64,000 nucleotides of DNA. It comes from Clostridium sardiniense. Lineage in GTDB: Bacteria > Bacillota > Clostridia > Clostridiales > Clostridiaceae. Made by a program: the position numbers and the translations under genes. The notes under the pieces are model-generated. The model worked only from the letters and a program-made list of their open reading frames with translations, was not told the origin of the DNA and did not search any database. The stretch is taken from positions 186,001-250,000 of the forward strand of contig NZ_JAFBDA010000002.1 of the NCBI RefSeq assembly GCF_016907995.1, read 5' to 3'. This document shows positions 1 through 8,956 of the stretch, piece by piece. The stretch's first letter is position 1. Each line of letters opens with the position of its first letter.

Positions 1-701
1 AGGCTATAATAATAAATAGTCCTAATAATCCAACTGGTACAATTTATAGAAAAGAAGAACTTTTAGAACTTGCGAAATTTTGTGAAGATCATGATATAAT
101 AATAATTTCAGATGAAATATATGAAAAGTTAATATATGATGGAGAAGAACATATAAGTATAGCATCATTAACTAAATATGCTTATGAAAATACTATTGTA
201 ATAAATGGGTTATCAAAATCATCAGCAATGACTGGCTGGAGAATTGGTTATGCAGCTGCAAGTAGAGAAATCATAAAGTTAATGACTAGTATACAAAGTC
301 ATATGACTTCTAATATAAACTCTATGTCACAATATGCAGCAATTGAAGCATTAAGAAATTCAGAAGAAAGTCTAAAGGTTATGGTAAAAGAGTTTAATAA
401 CAGAAGACTATGTATGATAGAGCGACTAAATCATATTAAAAATATTAAATATATTGTTCCAAAGGGTGCATTCTATGTAATGATAGACGTAAGTAATTTT
501 TATGGAAAGAAGATAAATGGCACATTAATTCAAGGCTCTCTAAGTTTTTCAAAAGAATTATTAGAGGAAGAAAAGGTTGCAGTGGTTCCAGGCATTGGAT
601 TTGGAGTTGATAATTATATAAGATTATCTTATGCAACTTCAAAAGAAAATATAGAAGAGGGAATAAATAGAATAGAAAAATTTCTTCAAAAATTAAGTTA
701 A
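1..701 (+). CDS. PLP-dependent class I/II aminotransferase, 5' end outside window
   Basis: C-terminal part of a fold-type I aminotransferase of the aspartate aminotransferase family. It transfers amino groups between an amino acid and a 2-oxoacid in the cytoplasm. The open frame enters from the left edge, with its first whole codon at base 3, and stops at 699-701. Visible motifs are NSPNNPTG (cofactor and substrate binding), SDEIYEKLIYDG (the Asp contacts the pyridine nitrogen) and SKSSAMTGWRIGY, whose Lys codon at 216-218 should be the Schiff-base lysine. The C-terminal domain follows and ends normally. The substrate cannot be assigned because the N-terminal specificity region is missing. 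A strong terminator follows at once, so this is the last gene of its transcript. Confidence 0.9.
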   Translation, partial: AIIINSPNNPTGTIYRKEELLELAKFCEDHDIIIISDEIYEKLIYDGEEHISIASLTKYAYENTIVINGLSKSSAMTGWRIGYAAASREIIKLMTSIQSHMTSNINSMSQYAAIEALRNSEESLKVMVKEFNNRRLCMIERLNHIKNIKYIVPKGAFYVMIDVSNFYGKKINGTLIQGSLSFSKELLEEEKVAVVPGIGFGVDNYIRLSYATSKENIEEGINRIEKFLQKLS

Positions 702-706
702 TAAAG

Positions 707-742
707 AGATGATTAACCTCCATGGTTAATCATCTTTCTTTT
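707..742 (+). terminator. Rho-independent terminator after the aminotransferase
   Basis: Perfect 12-bp stem (707-718 with 724-735) with a 5-nt loop, followed by a T-rich tract. It begins six bases after the aminotransferase stop codon. Confidence 0.85.
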
Positions 743-868
743 TAATGAAAAAAGTTATTAAATTTACAAATATGATAGAAATAATAGTAGATTAAATTTA
801 ATAATGATAGAAATTTATAGTAAAAATATTATATAATATATATAATGACGTTATATTTGGAGGAAATT

Positions 869-1507
869 ATGATAAAATTAGCAATGTTTGATGTAGATTT
901 TACTATAACAAAAAAAGAAACACTTATGCAATTTTTTAAATATATGATACATAAAGATAAAAAGAATTTAAGGTTTTTACCAAGAGCTATTTTTTCAGGA
1001 GTTATGTATGGTGTTAGGGTTTATGATGAAAAAAGAGTTAAGGAAGCATTCTTAAAGTTTATAGATGGCATTGATGAAAAAGATTTAGCTATATTAGTAA
1101 AAGATTTTTATAAAGATGTTTTGAGTAATATTTTATATGATGATGCTATAAAGATGATGAGAGACTTAAAAAAACAAGGCTATAAAATATATTTAATATC
1201 AGCATCACCTGAATTTTACTTAAATGAATTCTATCAATATAAGGAAGTAGATAAGATAATAGGAACTAAGTTTAAGTTTAAAGATAAGAAATTTATTAGA
1301 GAGATGGATGGATGTAATTGTAAGGGTGAAGAAAAAGTTAAAAGATTAATGGAAGAATTAAAAAAAGACAATATAGAGGTAGATTTTAAAGATTCGTATA
1401 TGTTCTCAGATTCTTTATCAGACAAACCATTACTTGATTTAGTAGGTCATCCATATTTAATAAATTTTAAAAAGCAAAATGATATAGAAATACTTAAGTG
1501 GAAATAA
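869..1507 (+). CDS. HAD-superfamily phosphatase, subfamily IB (SerB-like)
   Basis: A 212-residue haloacid dehalogenase-fold hydrolase, probably a small-molecule phosphatase. Motif I is FDVDFT with the nucleophile pair Asp8/Asp10. Motif II is ISAS (Ser111). Lys156 is a candidate motif III lysine. The acidic motif IV is FSDSLSDKPLL (Asp181, Asp185). The long helical insert between motifs I and II is typical of the IB group that includes phosphoserine phosphatase. An in-frame ATG exists at 845, but the GGAGG at 858-862 lies just before ATG 869, so I chose 869. The gene stands alone between a terminator and a convergent gene. Substrate unknown. Confidence 0.85.
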   Translation: MIKLAMFDVDFTITKKETLMQFFKYMIHKDKKNLRFLPRAIFSGVMYGVRVYDEKRVKEAFLKFIDGIDEKDLAILVKDFYKDVLSNILYDDAIKMMRDLKKQGYKIYLISASPEFYLNEFYQYKEVDKIIGTKFKFKDKKFIREMDGCNCKGEEKVKRLMEELKKDNIEVDFKDSYMFSDSLSDKPLLDLVGHPYLINFKKQNDIEILKWK

Positions 1508-1510
1508 CTA

Positions 1511-1553
1511 TAAAGCTAATTTAAATATCTACTTAGGTATTTTATTAGCTTTA
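1511..1553 (+). terminator. Possible terminator hairpin after the HAD gene
   Basis: A 10-bp arm (1511-1520) pairs with 1544-1553, and a second short arm pair lies inside. The T-tract is weak, so termination is uncertain. It begins within a few bases of the HAD stop codon. Confidence 0.45.
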
Positions 1554-1617
1554 AGATAACAATGAAGTCAACAAGTAGATATTAATAAGTTAGTATATAA
1601 ATAATTAATCTAAAAAT

Positions 1618-1641
1618 AAGCCGTGCTAATTAGCACGGCTT
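1618..1641 (-). terminator. Terminator of the pyrophosphatase gene
   Basis: Perfect 24-base palindrome (AAGCCGTGCT, AATT, AGCACGGCTT). On the minus strand a T-rich tract follows. It lies just past the end of the minus-strand pyrophosphatase gene and could also stop transcripts coming from the HAD gene. Confidence 0.8.
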
Positions 1642-1647
1642 AATATT

Positions 1648-3294
1648 TTACTTACTCATAACTGAATGTGTAAGTGGTGGTATAACTTGTTTCTTTCTTG
1701 AAAGAACTCCTGGTAAGAATGCCGTTGAATCTTCAAGTTGAATTCCAAATGCTTTTTCAACTATTTCAGGTTTCTTTCCAGCTACAAGTATTTGTGAACC
1801 TTCGTTTAATATGTCAGTTAATAATAACATAACCATATCAAAGTTAGCTTCTTCAGCTTTTTTATTCATATATTGTAACATTTCATCTTTTAAAGGCATA
1901 AATCCTTCAATATCCATTGTATTAACTTGAGCAACACCTATTTTAATATCACCCATAGTAAATGGTTTGAAATCTTGATTGAATATTTGTTCAACTGTTT
2001 TACCTTGTAAAGATGTACCAGCTTTAAACATTTCTTTAGCAAATTTTTCTATATTAATACCAGCTATTTCAGCAAGTTTATTACAGATATATTTGTCTTG
2101 TTCTGTGCAAGTTGGGCTTCTGAATAATAATGTATCAGAAATTATTGCACCACATAATAAACCAGCAATCTCCTTTGAAGGTCTAATTCCATTTTCGAAG
2201 TAGCATTTTGCAACGATTGAAGATGTACTTCCTATTGGCTCATTTCTAAAGAAGATTGGATTGTTTGTTTGAATATCAGCAACTCTGTGGTGATCGATGA
2301 TTTCAAGAACTTCTGCTTCTTCAAGTCCAGGAACTGATTGAGCTCTTTCATTATGGTCAACTTGAATGACTTTTTTCTTGAAGTTTGAAATTAAGTGGTA
2401 TCTTGAAATTGTTCCAATAACCTTTCCATCTATATCAATAACAGGATAGCTTCTGTATCTAGTTTCAAGCATTGTTCCTTTAACATCTTCAACTAAATCA
2501 TCAGTAGAAAATGATACTAAATCATCCTTAATCATAACAAATCTTACAGGAATACTCTGTATGATAAGTCTTGATGTTGTAAATGAATCATGTGGAGTTG
2601 ATATTACAGTGATACCAGCTTCTTTAGCCTTATCTAATAGTTCATCATTTAATACAGTTGAACCAGTTAAAATCATTAAAGAAACTTTTTCATTTATAAC
2701 TTCTTCTTGTATTTCAGGTCTGTCACCAAGAATTACTATATCACCTTCTTCAACATGCTCTTTCATTGAATCAGGTTGCATAGCAGCAACACATATTTTA
2801 CCAGGGAAAGTTTTAGTATTTTCATTTACATAAAAAGCTTTCGCTGATAATGTATCGATTATATTATCGATAGTTGTTTCACTTTTACTTAGAATTTTAT
2901 TATCCCATATATCCATATAGGATGATGTTAAGTTAGAAACTGATAAAATTCCTATAAGGTGATCATTTGCATCACCAACAGGTATAGTTTTAACGTTCTT
3001 ATCTCTCATTATATTCCAAGCCATTTTTAAAGATATATCAGATGATATAGGGCTGATGTTATCTATCTTTAAATCTTCAACTTTTAATTTTACTGTCTCT
3101 AAAAACTCAGGTGCTTCAACATTGAAGTAATCTAAAATGAATTGAGTTTCTCTACTAACGTTTCCTAATCTAACTGGAACAGCTGGTATTTCACCTACTT
3201 TATTTTTAAATGCAGCATATGAAATAGCAGCACAGATTGAATCTGAATCTGGATTTCTGTGTCCAGTAACATATATTACGTTTTTCAAAGACAT
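1648..3294 (-). CDS. ppaC: Mn-dependent inorganic pyrophosphatase with CBS and DRTGG domains
   Basis: Family II (DHH) pyrophosphatase of 548 residues that hydrolyses PPi to two phosphates in the cytoplasm. Metal-binding motifs seen are GHRNPDSDS (His12, Asp16, Asp18), VDHNE (about 312-316) and DHH (334-336), followed by a DHHA2 domain. Inserted between the first and second catalytic motifs are a CBS repeat (about 73-125), a DRTGG-like domain (about 140-250) and a second CBS repeat (about 252-308). In characterised CBS-pyrophosphatases such an insert binds adenine nucleotides and makes activity respond to energy charge. A normal family II enzyme is about 310 residues, so the insert explains the length. 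AGGAGG stands just upstream of the ATG. It is divergent from the P-type ATPase gene. Confidence 0.93.
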   Translation of the reverse strand: MSLKNVIYVTGHRNPDSDSICAAISYAAFKNKVGEIPAVPVRLGNVSRETQFILDYFNVEAPEFLETVKLKVEDLKIDNISPISSDISLKMAWNIMRDKNVKTIPVGDANDHLIGILSVSNLTSSYMDIWDNKILSKSETTIDNIIDTLSAKAFYVNENTKTFPGKICVAAMQPDSMKEHVEEGDIVILGDRPEIQEEVINEKVSLMILTGSTVLNDELLDKAKEAGITVISTPHDSFTTSRLIIQSIPVRFVMIKDDLVSFSTDDLVEDVKGTMLETRYRSYPVIDIDGKVIGTISRYHLISNFKKKVIQVDHNERAQSVPGLEEAEVLEIIDHHRVADIQTNNPIFFRNEPIGSTSSIVAKCYFENGIRPSKEIAGLLCGAIISDTLLFRSPTCTEQDKYICNKLAEIAGINIEKFAKEMFKAGTSLQGKTVEQIFNQDFKPFTMGDIKIGVAQVNTMDIEGFMPLKDEMLQYMNKKAEEANFDMVMLLLTDILNEGSQILVAGKKPEIVEKAFGIQLEDSTAFLPGVLSRKKQVIPPLTHSVMSK

Positions 3295-3437
3295 TACCTC
3301 CTTTATCTTATGAAATTACAGTATAATTGTACGACCTAAATAAAAAAATGTAAAGTAAGTTATGGCAAAACTTTTCATAAGTTAACAACTTTTAAATATA
3401 TATATATAAGAATGCTTAAAAAGGAGGAATTATTAAG

Positions 3438-5993
3438 GTGATACAGGAACAAAATATGATTCCAGGACTTACAACGAAAGAGGCAGAAAAAAGGATGAAA
3501 AGTTTTGGTTTAAATGAGCTTGAACATAAGAGCAAGGCATCTCCAGTTAAGATTTTTTTATCACAGTTTAATGATTTTATGGTATGGGTATTAATAGGAG
3601 CTACTGTAATATCAGGATTTATGGGAGATACTGCAGATGCAATAACTATACTTATTATAGTTATAGTGAATGCATTTTTAGGGTTCTTTCAAGAGTTTAA
3701 AACTGAAAAATCCTTAGAAGCTTTAAAAGATATGGCAGCACCAACCTGTAAGGTATACAGAGATGGAAGGATAAGTGTAATAAACTCAAAATATCTTACA
3801 ATAGGGGATATTGTTATATTAGAGGCTGGAGATAGGATACCAGCAGATGGGGAGTTTTTAGAAGCTTCTGGAGTTGTTGTGGATGAATCTCTTTTAACAG
3901 GAGAATCTGTTGGAGTAAACAAAGATGCTAACAAAGGACATAATTCTGGTTTCATGGGCACAAATGTTTTAAAGGGTAAAGGACTCTTTAAAGTTATTGA
4001 AATTGGTATGAAAACTGAAATGGGTAAGATTGCAAATCTTCTACAAAATATTGAAGAAGAAAAATCACCACTTAAAGAGAAGTTAGATTCACTTGGGAAA
4101 ATACTAGTAATACTATGTTTAATCATATGTGTTATAGTTACAGTATTAGGTATTTTAAGAGGAAATGAAGCTGGTGAGATGTTTATGCTAGGGGTTTCTT
4201 TAGCAGTAGCTGCAATTCCAGAAGGACTAGCTGCTATAGTAACAGTTGCATTGGCACTTGGGGTTTCTAAAATGTTAAAGAGAAATGCATTAGTTAGAAA
4301 GCTTCCAGCAGTTGAAACTTTGGGCTGTACTTCTGTAATTTGTTCTGATAAAACAGGAACGTTAACACAAAATAAGATGACAGTTAGAGAAGTTTATATT
4401 AATGATAAGATAGTAGAATTACAAAAAGAAAATATTAATAATGTAAAAGGAATAGAAAAATTAAAGAGTGCCTTAGTACACTGTAATGATTGCCAGTTAG
4501 ATAAAAAGAGTAAAAAATTAGATAAAGCACTATTTGGAGATCCAACTGAAACTGCATTAGTTAGAATGTTTTTTGATAAGGTTTCAGATGTTAAAGACTT
4601 TACTGATAAAGTACAAAGAGTATTTGATATACCATTTGATTCAACCAGAAAAATGATGTCTGTAATAGTAAAAGAAAATGATAGAGAAATATGTTATATA
4701 AAAGGTGCTCCAGAGAGAATAATTGAAAAGAGTAATTATATATATGAAGATGGAATTGTAAAGCCTTTAACCTATCAAAAGAAAAAGCTGATAAGTAATT
4801 CATTAGAGGCTATGTCTTCAAGGGCATTAAGATGTATTGGAGCTGCATACAAGGTTGATGGATTAGTAAAAAATGAAAAGCTTGAAAATGATTTAATATT
4901 CATAGGTCTTGCAGGAAGTATAGATCCACCAAGAGCGGAAGCAAGAGATGCTGTATTAAAATGTAAGCTTGCTGGAATAAAGCCAGTAATGATTACAGGA
5001 GATCATAAAAATACTGCTCTTGCAATTGCAAAATCTTTAAACATATGTAAGAATGAAGAGCAAGTTTTAACTGGAAAAGAAATAGAAGGTATGACAGATA
5101 AGGAGCTTTACAATAAGGTAAATAATACACGAGTATTTGCAAGAGTATCTCCTAATCATAAATTAAGGATTGTAAAAGCATTTAAGTCAAGAGGTAATAT
5201 AGTTGCAATGACTGGAGATGGAGTTAATGATGCTCCAGCAATTAAAGAAGCTGATATTGGAATATCAATGGGTATATCAGGGACTGATGTAACAAAGGAA
5301 GCTTCAGCAATGATATTAATGGATGATAATTTTAATACAATTGTAGCTGCTGTAGAAGAGGGAAGAGTTATATATGATAATATAAGAAAATTTATAAGAT
5401 ATCTTTTATCATGTAATTTAGGGGAAGTTTTAACAATGTTTTTAGCTACTTTATTTATGTTACCGAATCCTCTTACTCCAATACAAATATTATTTGTAAA
5501 TTTAGCAACGGATGGACTTCAAGCAATAGCTTTAGGTGTAGATCCAGCAGATAGCGATATAATGAGGCAACAACCTAGAGAGAAGAAAGAAGGGATATTT
5601 GCAAGAGGACTTACAGAGAAAATCCTTATAAGAGGTACTTTAATTGGGATATGTACATTGCTTTCATTTATGGTAGGAAGATATTATAGAATGGACCTTG
5701 AGACATGTAGAACAATAGCGCTTTCAACACTTATAATGTCACAATTATTCCATGTATTTGAATGTAGATCAGAAAGACATTCAATATTTGAAATTAAATT
5801 ATTTACTAACCCGTATTTAGTTGGAGCAGTTGCTATTTCTATATCAATGCTTCTTGCAATATTATATCTGCCATTTTTAAGAGGTATATTCCATACAGTG
5901 CCTTTAATGATAAATCATTGGGCAATAGTAGCATTCTTCTCAGGAGTAATAGCGTTTATAAATAGTGTATATTTATTTATAAAAACAAAATAA
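3438..5993 (+). CDS. Cation-transporting P-type ATPase, calcium (PMR1/SERCA-like) type
   Basis: An 851-residue P2-type ATPase of the plasma membrane, probably exporting Ca2+. Domain order is: N-terminal cation ATPase domain, two helices, actuator domain with LLTGES, M4 with PEGL, phosphorylation site CSDKTGTLTQNKM (Asp304), nucleotide-binding domain with KGAPE, hinge TGDGVNDAP (about 592-600), and C-terminal transmembrane helices. M6 carries NLATDG, as expected for one calcium site. The length matches bacterial PMR1-like pumps. The start is GTG 3438 with AAGGAGG at 3421-3427; ATG 3456 is an alternative. No metal-binding N-terminal CXXC is present, which argues against a copper or zinc pump. 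It is monocistronic, with a terminator downstream. Confidence 0.93.
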   Translation: MIQEQNMIPGLTTKEAEKRMKSFGLNELEHKSKASPVKIFLSQFNDFMVWVLIGATVISGFMGDTADAITILIIVIVNAFLGFFQEFKTEKSLEALKDMAAPTCKVYRDGRISVINSKYLTIGDIVILEAGDRIPADGEFLEASGVVVDESLLTGESVGVNKDANKGHNSGFMGTNVLKGKGLFKVIEIGMKTEMGKIANLLQNIEEEKSPLKEKLDSLGKILVILCLIICVIVTVLGILRGNEAGEMFMLGVSLAVAAIPEGLAAIVTVALALGVSKMLKRNALVRKLPAVETLGCTSVICSDKTGTLTQNKMTVREVYINDKIVELQKENINNVKGIEKLKSALVHCNDCQLDKKSKKLDKALFGDPTETALVRMFFDKVSDVKDFTDKVQRVFDIPFDSTRKMMSVIVKENDREICYIKGAPERIIEKSNYIYEDGIVKPLTYQKKKLISNSLEAMSSRALRCIGAAYKVDGLVKNEKLENDLIFIGLAGSIDPPRAEARDAVLKCKLAGIKPVMITGDHKNTALAIAKSLNICKNEEQVLTGKEIEGMTDKELYNKVNNTRVFARVSPNHKLRIVKAFKSRGNIVAMTGDGVNDAPAIKEADIGISMGISGTDVTKEASAMILMDDNFNTIVAAVEEGRVIYDNIRKFIRYLLSCNLGEVLTMFLATLFMLPNPLTPIQILFVNLATDGLQAIALGVDPADSDIMRQQPREKKEGIFARGLTEKILIRGTLIGICTLLSFMVGRYYRMDLETCRTIALSTLIMSQLFHVFECRSERHSIFEIKLFTNPYLVGAVAISISMLLAILYLPFLRGIFHTVPLMINHWAIVAFFSGVIAFINSVYLFIKTK

Positions 5994-5998
5994 AGTAT

Positions 5999-6032
5999 TA
6001 AAGGGGGCTGGGTAATTTCAGTCCCTTTTTAA
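5999..6032 (+). terminator. Terminator after the P-type ATPase
   Basis: A GC-rich stem (AAGGGGGCTG against CAGTCCCTTT, with one wobble) is followed by a T-run, six bases after the stop codon. Confidence 0.8.
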
Positions 6033-6091
6033 TTAGAAAAAATCTTAGTATTAGGATATAATTAAAATAAAATATTTAAGAGGTGATTTAC

Positions 6092-6382
6092 ATGATAAAA
6101 CATATAGTAATGTGGAAATTAAAAGATGAATGTAGAGAAGAAAATGCAAAGAAAATAAAGGAATTATTAGAGAATTTAACTGGAATTATAAAAGAAATAA
6201 AAAATATAGAAGTTGGAATAAATATAAATAAAAGTGATGCAGCTATGGATGTAGTTCTTTATTCAGAGTTTAATAATTTAGAAGACTTAGATATATATCA
6301 AAATCATCCAGAACACGTCAAGGCTGGAAGTTTTGTAAAATCAGTAGCAACAGAAAGAAAAGTTTGTGATTTTGAAGTATAA
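6092..6382 (+). CDS. Dabb (stress-responsive A/B barrel) domain protein
   Basis: A 96-residue protein consisting of one ferredoxin-like A/B barrel. The typical Dabb opening IKHIVMWKLKDE is followed by a helix of KxIKELLENL type. The C-terminal half contains YSEFNNLEDLDIYQNHPEH, the conserved family signature with its His pair. Family members form dimers, and their function in bacteria is mostly unknown. The frame opens at GTG 6083, but AAGAGGTG overlaps that codon and places the start at ATG 6092. It faces a convergent gene across a long shared terminator. Confidence 0.85.
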   Translation: MIKHIVMWKLKDECREENAKKIKELLENLTGIIKEIKNIEVGININKSDAAMDVVLYSEFNNLEDLDIYQNHPEHVKAGSFVKSVATERKVCDFEV

Positions 6383-6403
6383 AATTTAAATATACAAAAA
6401 AAT

Positions 6404-6458
6404 AACCCCATTAAGTAAATTGGATACAGTATTTAAACTGTGTTTACTTAATGGGGTA
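6404..6458. terminator. Long bidirectional terminator between convergent genes
   Basis: A 15-bp perfect stem (6405-6419 with 6443-6457) encloses a second 5-bp stem (6426-6430 with 6437-6441). Tracts rich in A on the left and T on the right allow termination in both directions, for the Dabb gene and the minus-strand gene. Confidence 0.85.
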
Positions 6459-6476
6459 TATTTTATTCTAACTTTT

Positions 6477-6890
6477 TTACCTTTGTCTCATTCTTGAAGC
6501 TGTTTGTCTAGCTTTTTTAATTTGTGAATGATCGATTGGAATTAAGTCTCTCTTTGTAGTTAAGTTAAGGATGTTTTGAATTTGAATTACCTCTGAATCA
6601 GCCTTACCCTTAATACCTTTAAGACCCATTATCATAACTTTATGACCTTTATTTAATTGAATGAAGTCAGGTTTTTTAAACCATCTCTTTTTATTGTATC
6701 TGCATTTTGTAGCACCTCTACCTGCATCAGGTTTAAGTATTATGTCAACAACTAATTTATGAAAAATTATATAATTCTTTTCTTCAGTTTTAACTGAGAT
6801 AATAGTTCCTGCAGCACTTGTTATTCTATCACCATATTTTTCGAAATAAGAATCTCTAAAATATTTATCAAATTTATCTTTTAATCCCAT
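6477..6890 (-). CDS. Conserved-looking small basic protein of unknown function
   Basis: I do not recognise this 137-residue protein. It starts MGLKDKFDKYF and is rich in Lys and Arg, with a very basic C-terminus (KKARQTASRMRQR). The middle alternates short beta-like stretches (ITSAAGTIISV, HKLVVDIIL, KVMIMGLKGI), which suggests a small beta-barrel of OB type. It has no signal peptide and no membrane helix. A clear AAGGAG precedes the ATG on the minus strand. An OB-like nucleic-acid binding role would fit fold and charge, but that is only a guess. It is monocistronic and divergent from the hydrogenase operon. Confidence 0.7.
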   Translation of the reverse strand: MGLKDKFDKYFRDSYFEKYGDRITSAAGTIISVKTEEKNYIIFHKLVVDIILKPDAGRGATKCRYNKKRWFKKPDFIQLNKGHKVMIMGLKGIKGKADSEVIQIQNILNLTTKRDLIPIDHSQIKKARQTASRMRQR

Positions 6891-7135
6891 AAAAAAATTC
6901 TCCTTTTTAAAAAAATAAGTCCGTTTTTGGAAAAATCCATTATAACATCTAGTATTATAACATAAATAAAAAATTAATAAAATATAAAATTACCAGAACA
7001 ATACCTTGTTATATAGTTCTTTAGAGAATTTATAGGAGTATTTTAATCCGTAATGAAGGAATAAATTTGCAGCTAGAATAATAAAGAGAATATATAGGGA
7101 AAGTTTGATATTAATTTTAATTAGGAGATTTATAT

Positions 7136-7516
7136 ATGCACGATTTTAACAAAATAGAGATTACCTCAAAGGATATAGTTAGAATAGCTAAAGAAATGAT
7201 ATGTAAAAAAAGAAGATTAGTAATTATTAATGGATATATAAATGAAAATAAAGAGAATGTTATATGCTATAACTTTGATATTGATGGAAAAATAGATACA
7301 TACACTATAGTTGGAGAAAAAGAGATACCATCAATAACAACAATATACGAGGCATCAGCTAGATGGTGCGAAGAAGAGATTGAGGAAATGATGGAAGTTA
7401 GATTTATAGGACTCAATAGAAGTGGAAGATTATTTTTGCCGGAAGAATTTAAAGAAGGGGAAGGTCAAATATTAATAATGCCTTTAGAAGAACTTAAAAA
7501 ATTAAAGGAAAAATAG
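7136..7516 (+). CDS. Hydrogenase subunit of NuoC / 30-kDa type (MbhK-like)
   Basis: A 126-residue soluble subunit, first gene of the hydrogenase operon. The segment SITTIYEASARWCEEEIEEM matches the NuoC-family pattern in which a short strand leads into W.ERE-type helices, and RFIGLNRSGRLFLPEEF matches the end of that domain. In complex I and group 4 hydrogenases this subunit sits beside the catalytic large subunit in the peripheral arm and helps anchor it. The N-terminal half is short compared with NuoC, as in Mbh- and Ech-type enzymes. TTAGGAG stands 8-10 bases before the ATG. The stop is 10 bases before the large-subunit gene. Confidence 0.8.
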   Translation: MHDFNKIEITSKDIVRIAKEMICKKRRLVIINGYINENKENVICYNFDIDGKIDTYTIVGEKEIPSITTIYEASARWCEEEIEEMMEVRFIGLNRSGRLFLPEEFKEGEGQILIMPLEELKKLKEK

Positions 7517-7526
7517 GAGGTAATAA

Positions 7527-8609
7527 ATGAGTTATATTGTACCACTGGGTCCATATCATCCATCTCTTGAAGAGCCTATACACGTAAAGCTTTTTACAGA
7601 AGGGGAAATAATAAAAGATTCAGAAGTATTTATTGGCTACAACCATAGGGGAATAGAGAAGTTATGTGAAGAGAAAAATTATATACAAACAATAACTTTA
7701 GTAGAGAGAGTTTGTGGAATTTGTTCACACTCGCATACATTAGCATATTGCTTAGCACTAGAAAAAATTTTAGACATTAAAGTTCCAAAACGGGGAGATT
7801 ATATAAGAGTTATTATCTGCGAACTTGAAAGACTACATTCACACTTTTTATGGCTTGGGCTTGCAGCACATATAATTGCCTTTGATTCATTATTTATGAT
7901 GTGTTTTAAAACAAGGGAGAAAATAATGGATATATTAGAGGAAGTGTCAGGAAATAGAGTAAATTATGCTATGAATATTATTGGTGGAAGTAGAAGAGAT
8001 ATAGATATTGATAAAATTTCAAAGATTAAGAGTATGTTAGAAGAAGTTAAAGAAGAACATAAAAAAATAACTCAAATATATAGTGAAGATAAAATTGTAG
8101 AGCTTAGAACTAAAGGTGTAGGAATACTCACTAAAGATGATGCAATAGTTTATGGAGCTTGTGGACCTCATGGTAGGGCATCAGGAATGAAAGATGATGT
8201 AAGGGTTTTAGATCCTTATTGCTCCTATGAAGATTTTGATTTTAGATCAATAACATTAAATGATGGAGATGTATTTTCTAGAGTTCTCTTAAGAATATTA
8301 GAGATAAATGAAAGTATAAAAATAATAGAACAAGCATTAGAAAATTTACCAGATACAGAAATAAATTTAGGAATTAAAATGAGGAAAATTCCTAAGGGCG
8401 AGTATCTATCAAGGATTGAGGCTCCAAGAGGTGAAGTGACTTATTATGTAGTATCAAATGGTGGACAAACAAACGGAAGAGTTAATATACATGTGCCTAC
8501 ATTTAAAAATGCAGCAACAGTGCCTATTATGCTTAAAGAAAATACAATCAGTGAAGCTGGACTTATAGTTGCAAGTATTGATCCATGTTTTTCATGTTTA
8601 GATAGGTAA
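7527..8609 (+). CDS. [NiFe]-hydrogenase large (catalytic) subunit, group 4 (MbhL/EchE-like)
   Basis: A 360-residue catalytic subunit related to NuoD. The N-terminal nickel motif is RVCGICSHSH (Cys63, Cys66). The C-terminal motif is DPCFSCLDR (Cys354, Cys357), so all four Ni/Fe-ligating cysteines of an active [NiFe] centre are present; true NuoD lacks them. The opening PLGPYHPSLEEP and the ELERLHSH segment are typical of group 4 enzymes. The protein ends three residues after the last ligand cysteine, so there is no C-terminal peptide to be cleaved by a maturation protease. It reduces protons (or oxidises H2) at the cytoplasmic side of a membrane complex. GGAGG lies seven bases before the ATG. 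Confidence 0.95.
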   Translation: MSYIVPLGPYHPSLEEPIHVKLFTEGEIIKDSEVFIGYNHRGIEKLCEEKNYIQTITLVERVCGICSHSHTLAYCLALEKILDIKVPKRGDYIRVIICELERLHSHFLWLGLAAHIIAFDSLFMMCFKTREKIMDILEEVSGNRVNYAMNIIGGSRRDIDIDKISKIKSMLEEVKEEHKKITQIYSEDKIVELRTKGVGILTKDDAIVYGACGPHGRASGMKDDVRVLDPYCSYEDFDFRSITLNDGDVFSRVLLRILEINESIKIIEQALENLPDTEINLGIKMRKIPKGEYLSRIEAPRGEVTYYVVSNGGQTNGRVNIHVPTFKNAATVPIMLKENTISEAGLIVASIDPCFSCLDR

Positions 8610-8614
8610 TATAT

Positions 8615-8956
8615 ATGCATGAGCTTTCGGTAACTAAAAGTATATTAAATATCTGTGAGAATGAAGCGGCTGTAGGTAATTTTAAGAAGATAAATAAAAT
8701 AAATTTATGTGTTGGAGAAATAACAGGGCTAGTTCCAGATTGTATAAATTATTATTTTAATATTATAAGTAAAGGTACAATTGCAGAAGATGCTGTAATA
8801 AATATAAAAAAGATAAACATAAAGATAAATTGCCTAGATTGCAAATATGAAGGAGTAATGGAGAAGAGAGAGTATTTATGTCCCAATTGTAATGGGAGAA
8901 AATTTAAGATATTAAATGGTAAGGAATTTTATTTAGAAAGTATTGAGGTGGATTAA
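8615..8956 (+). CDS. hypA: Hydrogenase nickel-insertion protein HypA
   Basis: A 113-residue nickel metallochaperone that delivers Ni to the hydrogenase large-subunit precursor. It begins MHELSVTKS, where His2 is the nickel ligand. The zinc site is formed by CLDC (Cys73, Cys76) and CPNC (Cys89, Cys92). The length is normal for the family. It begins six bases after the large-subunit stop and is followed directly by hypB, its usual partner. No clear Shine-Dalgarno stands in the short gap, so translation is probably coupled to the upstream gene. Confidence 0.96.
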   Translation: MHELSVTKSILNICENEAAVGNFKKINKINLCVGEITGLVPDCINYYFNIISKGTIAEDAVINIKKINIKINCLDCKYEGVMEKREYLCPNCNGRKFKILNGKEFYLESIEVD

